Below, piece after piece: positions 59,878 through 64,000 of a DNA stretch of 64,000 bases. Position 1 is the stretch's first letter; each line of letters opens with the position of its first letter. The DNA is taken from the NCBI GenBank assembly GCA_023402505.1, contig JAEYGD010000367.1, forward strand, positions 1 to 64,000, written 5' to 3'. This DNA is from Actinomycetes bacterium. Its GTDB lineage: Bacteria; Actinomycetota; Actinomycetes; Mycobacteriales; Micromonosporaceae. The translations under genes were made by a program, and so were the position numbers. The notes under the pieces were generated by a model. It saw only the letters and a program-made list of their open reading frames with translations. It made no database searches and had not been told where the DNA came from.

Positions 59878-61101
59878 GTGCCGCAGCAGGGAATGTTTGC
59901 CCTGTGACGACGCGGCGTGCGGGTGCTGGTTCGGACGGTGCGGTGTCGCCAGGCTGTCCGGGTGGCAGAGCGGGTACGGGTCCGGGATATCGGCGACGAC
60001 GAAGGGCAGCGGCTGCGGCGGATCGTCCGTAGAGGTACTGGGTCGGTGGTGACCTGGCGGCGGGCTCAGATGGTGTTGCTGTCCGCGCAGGGCATGTCGG
60101 TGGGGAAGATCGCGGAGGTGACGTTCACCAGCGCGGATCGGGTCCGAGACGTGATCGGCAATTTCAACGCCGACGGCTTCGATTCGCTTTACCCGAAGTA
60201 CAAAGGTGGCCGGCCGAGAACGTTCACGCTGCCGGAGCGGCGTGAGATTAAGAAGATCGCGAAGTCCAAGCCGGCCGAGCATGGCTTGCCGCTCTCGACC
60301 TGGAGTCTGGCCAAGCTGGCCGACTTCCTGGTCGCTGAGGGGGTGGTCGACGACATCAGCCACGAGGGCCTGCGGGTCCTGCTCCGCGAGGAGGGCGTGT
60401 CGTTTCAACGCGTGAAACCTGGAAGATCTCCCGCGACCCGGACTACGCCGCCAAGAAGGCCCGGGTCGAGCACCTCTACGCGATCGCCGACGGTGAGGTC
60501 GTACCGGAGGACGACGAGCCCGAGGTCGTGTTCTGCCTCGACGAGTTCGGTCCCTTGAATCTCCAACCTCATCCGGGGCGGCAGTGGGCCGAGCGCGGTG
60601 GACGGCACAAGGACCCTGACCGGCAGCCGCGGCCCCGCCGGCGGGCGACCTACACCCGACCGCATGGGATCAGGCACCTGTTCACCGCCTACGACCTGAG
60701 CAAGGACAAGCTCTACGGCCACATCAAGCCGACGAAGACCCGCACACGGTTCCTGGAGTTCTGCCGCTACCTGCGCAGCCTGCACCCGCCGCAGACCCGG
60801 ATCGCGATCGTGCTCGACAACTACTCCCCACACCTGAGCACGAAGAAGGACACCCGGGTCGGCGACTGGGCCGCGGCCAACAACGTCGAGCTCGCCTACA
60901 CACCCACCAACAGCTCCTGGCTCAACCGCATCGAGGCCCAGTTCACCGCCCTGCGCTACTTCACCCTCGACGGCACCGACCACACCAGCCACAAGCAACA
61001 GGCCAGCATGATCCGCCGCTACATCATCTGGCGGAACAAAACGCCGCCGACGAATGCCTACGCGAGGTAGTCAACAGGGCGAACATTGCCTGATGCGGCA
61101 C
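59878..61101 (+). mobile_element. IS630-family element with TA duplication
   Basis: A 1224-bp element. The ends share inverted repeats of about 33 bp beginning GTGCCGCA and continuing through CAGG and AATGTT to GCCCTGT. TA at 59876-59877 and 61102-61103 is the target duplication typical of IS630/Tc1-mariner transposition. The 306 bp to its left (59571-59877) hold no gene that I can support and presumably contain the promoter of the minus-strand operon. Confidence 0.85.
59962..61070 (+). pseudogene. IS630-family transposase, frameshifted
   Basis: A transposase split between two frames. The first part (from GTG 59962: MAERVRVRDIGDDEGQRLRRI) has the helix-turn-helix region RRAQMVLLSAQGMSVGKIAEVT and the GGRPRTFTLPE linker up to VSFQRVK near 60416. 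The second part resumes in the -1 frame at TWKISRDPDYAAKKARVEHLYA and contains all catalytic acids: VVFCLDEFGPL, IAIVLDNYSPHLS and SSWLNRIEAQF. The junction GTGAAACCTGG lacks the A-run or X-XXY-YYZ heptamer of programmed frameshifts, so loss of one A is likelier. If frameshifting does occur, a full transposase of about 370 aa would result. Confidence 0.8.
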
Positions 61102-61174
61102 TAGTTCATCCGGCCCGTCAACGGCCGCATCCCGGCCGAGATTGACGGGAACGCCCGGGCGCGCCGGCGTCGTC

Positions 61175-61852
61175 CTAATCGGTTGAGCTGGCTTGCCGGC
61201 GGCGCAGGGTCCGGATCCAACCCTGGGCGGTGTGCCTGGGCACGTTGTAGTGGTCGGCGACAGCCGCCACGCTGCCGGCCTGCTGGTACACCGACTCGAG
61301 ATCACTCGGGGACCGCCGGTACACCCGACCCGCGCCTGGGGACGCCTCGCCCTTCGCGGTCTGCTTGGTGGCTTTCCGCCCCGCGTTGGTGGCCTTGGCG
61401 CCTGTGGCTTTCCGTCCACGCGACCGGGTCGCGCTGTCGGACGGTGCTTTCGCCCGTGACGCCTGCTTGGGCACAGCGACCGCGGTCGGCTCGCTCAGCA
61501 CCGGAGTAGTCGTAGCCGGTTGGTCAGCGGTGGACGTGGTTACGGTGACAGCCTGGCCCGCCTCGGTCTCGGCGACGGGCTCCTCGTCAACGGATACGCC
61601 AGCGGGCGCCTCGTCGGCCGGTGCGGCAGGCGACACGGTTAGCGCCTGCTGCCCGCCGACGGCAGGCGTGACCGCCTTCAGCAGCAGATCCAGATCGATC
61701 GCGGGAATCTGGCCCGCGGTCAGCCCGTCCCCCTCACCGGCGCGTACCACCAGCTCGGTGATCCGCGCGGTCGCGCCGTTCAACTCGACTCTCACGGTTG
61801 TGGTCGCCCGGCTGGGATCGTCCGCGGCGATGCTGATGGTGTAGGAACTCAC
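61175..61852 (-). CDS. Protein with C-terminal helix-turn-helix and Lys/Ala-rich linker
   Basis: A 225-residue protein. The first 60 residues (MSSYTISIAADDPSRATTTVRVELNGA) form a beta-rich part. Residues 65-170 are Ala/Thr-rich and turn into a Lys/Arg-rich, histone-like stretch (SRGRKATGAKATNAGRKATKQTAK). The C-terminus is a helix-turn-helix: SDLESVYQQAGSVAAVADHYNVPRHTAQGWIRTL. It probably binds DNA, perhaps as a nucleoid-type or element-specific regulator. ATG 61852 gives a normal start. It lies between the IS630 element and a broken DUF5954 gene and has no clear operon partner. Confidence 0.65.
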   Translation of the reverse strand: MSSYTISIAADDPSRATTTVRVELNGATARITELVVRAGEGDGLTAGQIPAIDLDLLLKAVTPAVGGQQALTVSPAAPADEAPAGVSVDEEPVAETEAGQAVTVTTSTADQPATTTPVLSEPTAVAVPKQASRAKAPSDSATRSRGRKATGAKATNAGRKATKQTAKGEASPGAGRVYRRSPSDLESVYQQAGSVAAVADHYNVPRHTAQGWIRTLRRRQASSTD

Positions 61853-62079
61853 GATGTGCCTCCATGTAGGGCAAGGACCTCGTCACCTCGCGCGAACCAT
61901 CCCGCATGTTGACAGGGACTCGGCCGTTCCTGATGCGCTGATCAGTGATCAAAGGGTAGAAGCTACCGCATGCCCGGTGAGCTGCGACCAATGCGGCGGC
62001 TCTGCCGCCGGGCTGGGCTTGTGATGCGTTTGCCGGCGACCATTCCGGCGGCCCCGACAAGTCCGCGCCGCGTCGGGCG

Positions 62080-62987
62080 TTACTCCGGCTCCGGGAGCAG
62101 CCCTTGCTCACGCAACTGGGCGAAGTGCGCCTCGGGTGGTGGCTCCGGGTCGTGATCGGAGGGCCGTGGTGGTTCGGGTCCGTCGCGGTCGAAGCGCAAC
62201 AGCGTCTCGACCCGGGTGACCCGGAATCGGCGGTCGAGTACCGTCACCTCGTTCGCTCGGGTTGCCTCGACCTCGTCGGCGGCCTGCGCGTACGCGGCGA
62301 TCTCCGCGTCGGTGGGCTGCCCGATGCGGGGAACCATATAGCGGAACTTGAAGGCGATCGCCTCCCTCGCCTGTTGTGGGGAAGCGAGGTGGCGGCTCGC
62401 CGGCCGCCACTGACCCTCGACGCACTCGGCCACCGCGTACCCGGCGGGCAGGACCACGCCGCGAGGATGGACGCGTAGGGCCATGCGGCTGTCGGCGTGA
62501 ACGTCGGCGGGAACCCCCGCCGCGGGATAGTGCGCGGACAGCAAATCCACCGTCACCATCGCCTGCACCGGCCCGACCGGCACACCGGGGTCCACCACCA
62601 CACCTTCCCGACCGGAGTAGAGGCCGGCGGCACCGGCTGCGCCACTGTCGGGGTCGCTCGGGCGTGGAGACTCCGGCCCGTCTGGACCGAACCGGGTGAA
62701 CGTATCCGCCCGGACGACCCGCCACCGGCGCCAACGGCCCTGGGCGAGGCGCGCACGCAGTTCGAGCCAGGCTGAACGCTGCTTGGCTGTGCGTTCGCTG
62801 GGTTTGGCGAACTCTCAGGCCCTTCGACCGGCGCAGCGCGGCTCACATAGACGAGTCCGACGATCACCAGTCGCCATGCCCCAAACGGCGGGTCGCCGCT
62901 GGGCTCGTCGGCCAGAAGAGCGACGGAGGGCTGGACATGATCAGTTCGCTTCGAAACACTACGCCTTGTGTCGCCGTCGTCGCACAA
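62080..62987 (-). pseudogene. DUF5954-family gene, frameshifted
   Basis: The C-terminal part, readable from about 62815 down to 62080, contains the two family landmarks: RWRVVRADTFTRFGPDGPESPRPSDPD and RFRVTRVETLLRFDRDGPEPPRPSDHD. Upstream, VALLADEPSGDPPFGAWRLVIVGLVYVSRAAPVEGPES, which corresponds to the N-terminal domain, is in a different frame, and the frame of the main part meets TGA near 62817. One frameshift near 62812 would rejoin them. The extreme N-terminus (62940-62987) does not look like the family and may be lost. Function of DUF5954 proteins is unknown. Confidence 0.6.
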
Positions 62988-64000
62988 CGCCGCGCCATCT
63001 GCGCTGGGCTACCTGTACCAGTCGCAGTGGCCGTTGCTAGAGCTGCTGCGGCGTTCCGAGGAACGGCCAGACTGCGCCATCACCCTGGAGCTGCACGACG
63101 ACGTCGCCTGGGAGCAGGAGGGCACACCTACTGAGTTGTTACAGCTGAAGCATCATCTGCGTGCCGGCCGCGGGCTGGGTGACAAGGACGTCGACATCTG
63201 GCGCACGATCCGAGCATGGATGGACACCCAGGACGTCGGTGACCCGGAGGGGCCGGCGCTAACCATGGTGACGACGCAGACGGCGGGGCCACATAGCGCA
63301 GCAGCGGCGTTACGGCCCCTGGGACGAGACGTCAAGCGTGCGCTGGCCCTGCTTGAGGCGGCAGCGGCGGATTCGACCGCAGAGGTGAGCGTTGGCTGGC
63401 GTCGCCAGTTCCTGGACCTTGACCCGGCGGTGCGGGCGACTTTCGTCGCCCGCATCTACTTGCTGGACGCCGCACCCGTGATCGGCGATTTGGACGGCGC
63501 GGTGCGTCGAGTCCTGCGCTGGGCGCTGCCGCGCGGGCACGAGGACACGTTCATGGGGTTGCTGTGGTCGTGGTGGCACTCCAAGGTCGTCGACCTGCTA
63601 CAGGGTCGCCGGCGGCACGTCAACGCAGTCGAGGTGGCGGTCAAGATCGATGAGCTGCGCGATCAATTCACCCGCGACAACCTACCGACGCTGGTGCAGC
63701 CGGAGCACTTCGATCCGGCGGAGGAGGCTGCCTACCTGGACCGGTGCTTCGTGCAGCAACTGCGGTGGGTCGGCACGCCGGCGCGGCTAATCCAAAAGGC
63801 GATCATCGACTATTACCGCGCGTATGTGCAGACGGCCCGGTGGATTGATGACGACCTCATCGGCCTGGATGAGTTGGAGGCGTTCGAGGCGCGGCTGCGC
63901 GACGAGTGGGAACGCGAGTACGAGTGGATGGTGGCCGAGCTGCCTGCCGACGCCGATGAGGATGCCAAACAGCGGGCCGGGATGCGGCTGCTGCGCGAAA
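62968..64000 (+). CDS. ABC-3C-like defence protein, N-terminal part (continues beyond the window)
   Basis: 344 codons are visible without a stop. The start is GTG 62968, reading VSPSSHNAAPSALGYLYQSQWPLLELL. The GYLYQ-x-x-x-LLELL opening, the ITLELHDDVAWE segment and the ELLQLKHHL motif match the N-terminal nuclease-like domain of ABC-three-component (ABC-3C) or Cap4/DUF4297-type antiphage proteins, in which E/D, Q and K residues form a restriction-type active site. LGDKDVDIWRTIRAWM follows, as in those proteins. The remainder is helical. It overlaps the start of the decayed DUF5954 frame on the other strand, suggesting a recombination junction. Partner components would lie to the right. Confidence 0.6.
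   Translation, partial: MSPSSHNAAPSALGYLYQSQWPLLELLRRSEERPDCAITLELHDDVAWEQEGTPTELLQLKHHLRAGRGLGDKDVDIWRTIRAWMDTQDVGDPEGPALTMVTTQTAGPHSAAAALRPLGRDVKRALALLEAAAADSTAEVSVGWRRQFLDLDPAVRATFVARIYLLDAAPVIGDLDGAVRRVLRWALPRGHEDTFMGLLWSWWHSKVVDLLQGRRRHVNAVEVAVKIDELRDQFTRDNLPTLVQPEHFDPAEEAAYLDRCFVQQLRWVGTPARLIQKAIIDYYRAYVQTARWIDDDLIGLDELEAFEARLRDEWEREYEWMVAELPADADEDAKQRAGMRLLRE

Noticed and set aside
1..64000. tRNA attachment site, integrase, classical relaxase or replication initiator of the element
   Set aside because: None could be found by reading. Their absence probably means that they lie outside the window, so the element type (plasmid or integrative) stays open.

Overview
The window looks like chromosome or plasmid DNA of a high-GC filamentous actinobacterium, probably Micromonosporaceae-like. 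That placement rests on codon usage, the many GTG starts, four-base ATGA/GTGA gene overlaps, and gene families typical of actinobacterial conjugative elements. It is an inference and no species marker is present. Almost everything belongs to one large conjugative element (integrative element or plasmid) that has been hit repeatedly by smaller mobile DNA. No integrase, relaxase of a classical Mob family, replication initiator or tRNA attachment site was seen.

Left part (1-8344, minus strand): a DNA-modification operon made of a degenerate methyltransferase, an N4/N6-type DNA methylase, a PP-loop (PAPS-reductase/DndC-like) protein and a Dcm-type cytosine methyltransferase, followed by a gene that runs off the window. 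The Dcm gene is split into three pieces by two IS110-type insertions. One falls directly behind the catalytic Cys codon. Each insertion carries a transposase, a 219-299 nt non-coding end where a bridge RNA would lie, and one passenger gene. Region 8345-11027 is a regulatory/structural zone: six degenerate 18-bp repeats, a 13-bp-arm palindrome, TGTCAC boxes, a 51-bp sequence present twice in opposite orientation, and a sigma-like gene.

Conjugation block (11028-21862, plus): pilin-like, VirB6/TrbL-like, PrgI-like, VirB4-like and VirD4-like proteins, then a replication-relaxation family protein and three hypotheticals. The block resumes at 30670-43005 with winged-helix, GGDEF and NlpC/P60 proteins, several paralogous hypotheticals and a MoxR-type ATPase paired with a VWA/HExxH protein. 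A motif close to CTCACAGCGCAGGTCAG recurs in front of most of these transcription units and before the divergent minus-strand operon, so one regulator may control them all.

Inside this block sits the most striking feature, a complete Tn7-like transposon at 21889-30561. It has matching TGTGA ends, reiterated CGATAGATGGCGG sites, a perfect 5-bp target duplication (CGAAC), tnsA-tnsB-tnsC-tniQ in overlapping order, and a cargo of a nitrilase/deoxyribosyltransferase-like fusion plus a methyltransferase. It contains no Cas gene or CRISPR array.

Right part: an IS5-family element (about 43595-44506), a lower-GC island encoding a secreted I36-type inhibitor, a lipoprotein and a MacAB-like ABC exporter (45120-49955), and a decayed ISAs1 copy (about 50256-50776). 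The minus-strand operon follows (50930-59564: Hsp70-membrane protein, two BTAD proteins, one with LysM, and a SpdB-like membrane protein). Next come an IS630 element with TA duplication (59878-61101), an HTH protein, a broken DUF5954 gene, and the start of an ABC-3C-like defence gene (62968 to the window end).
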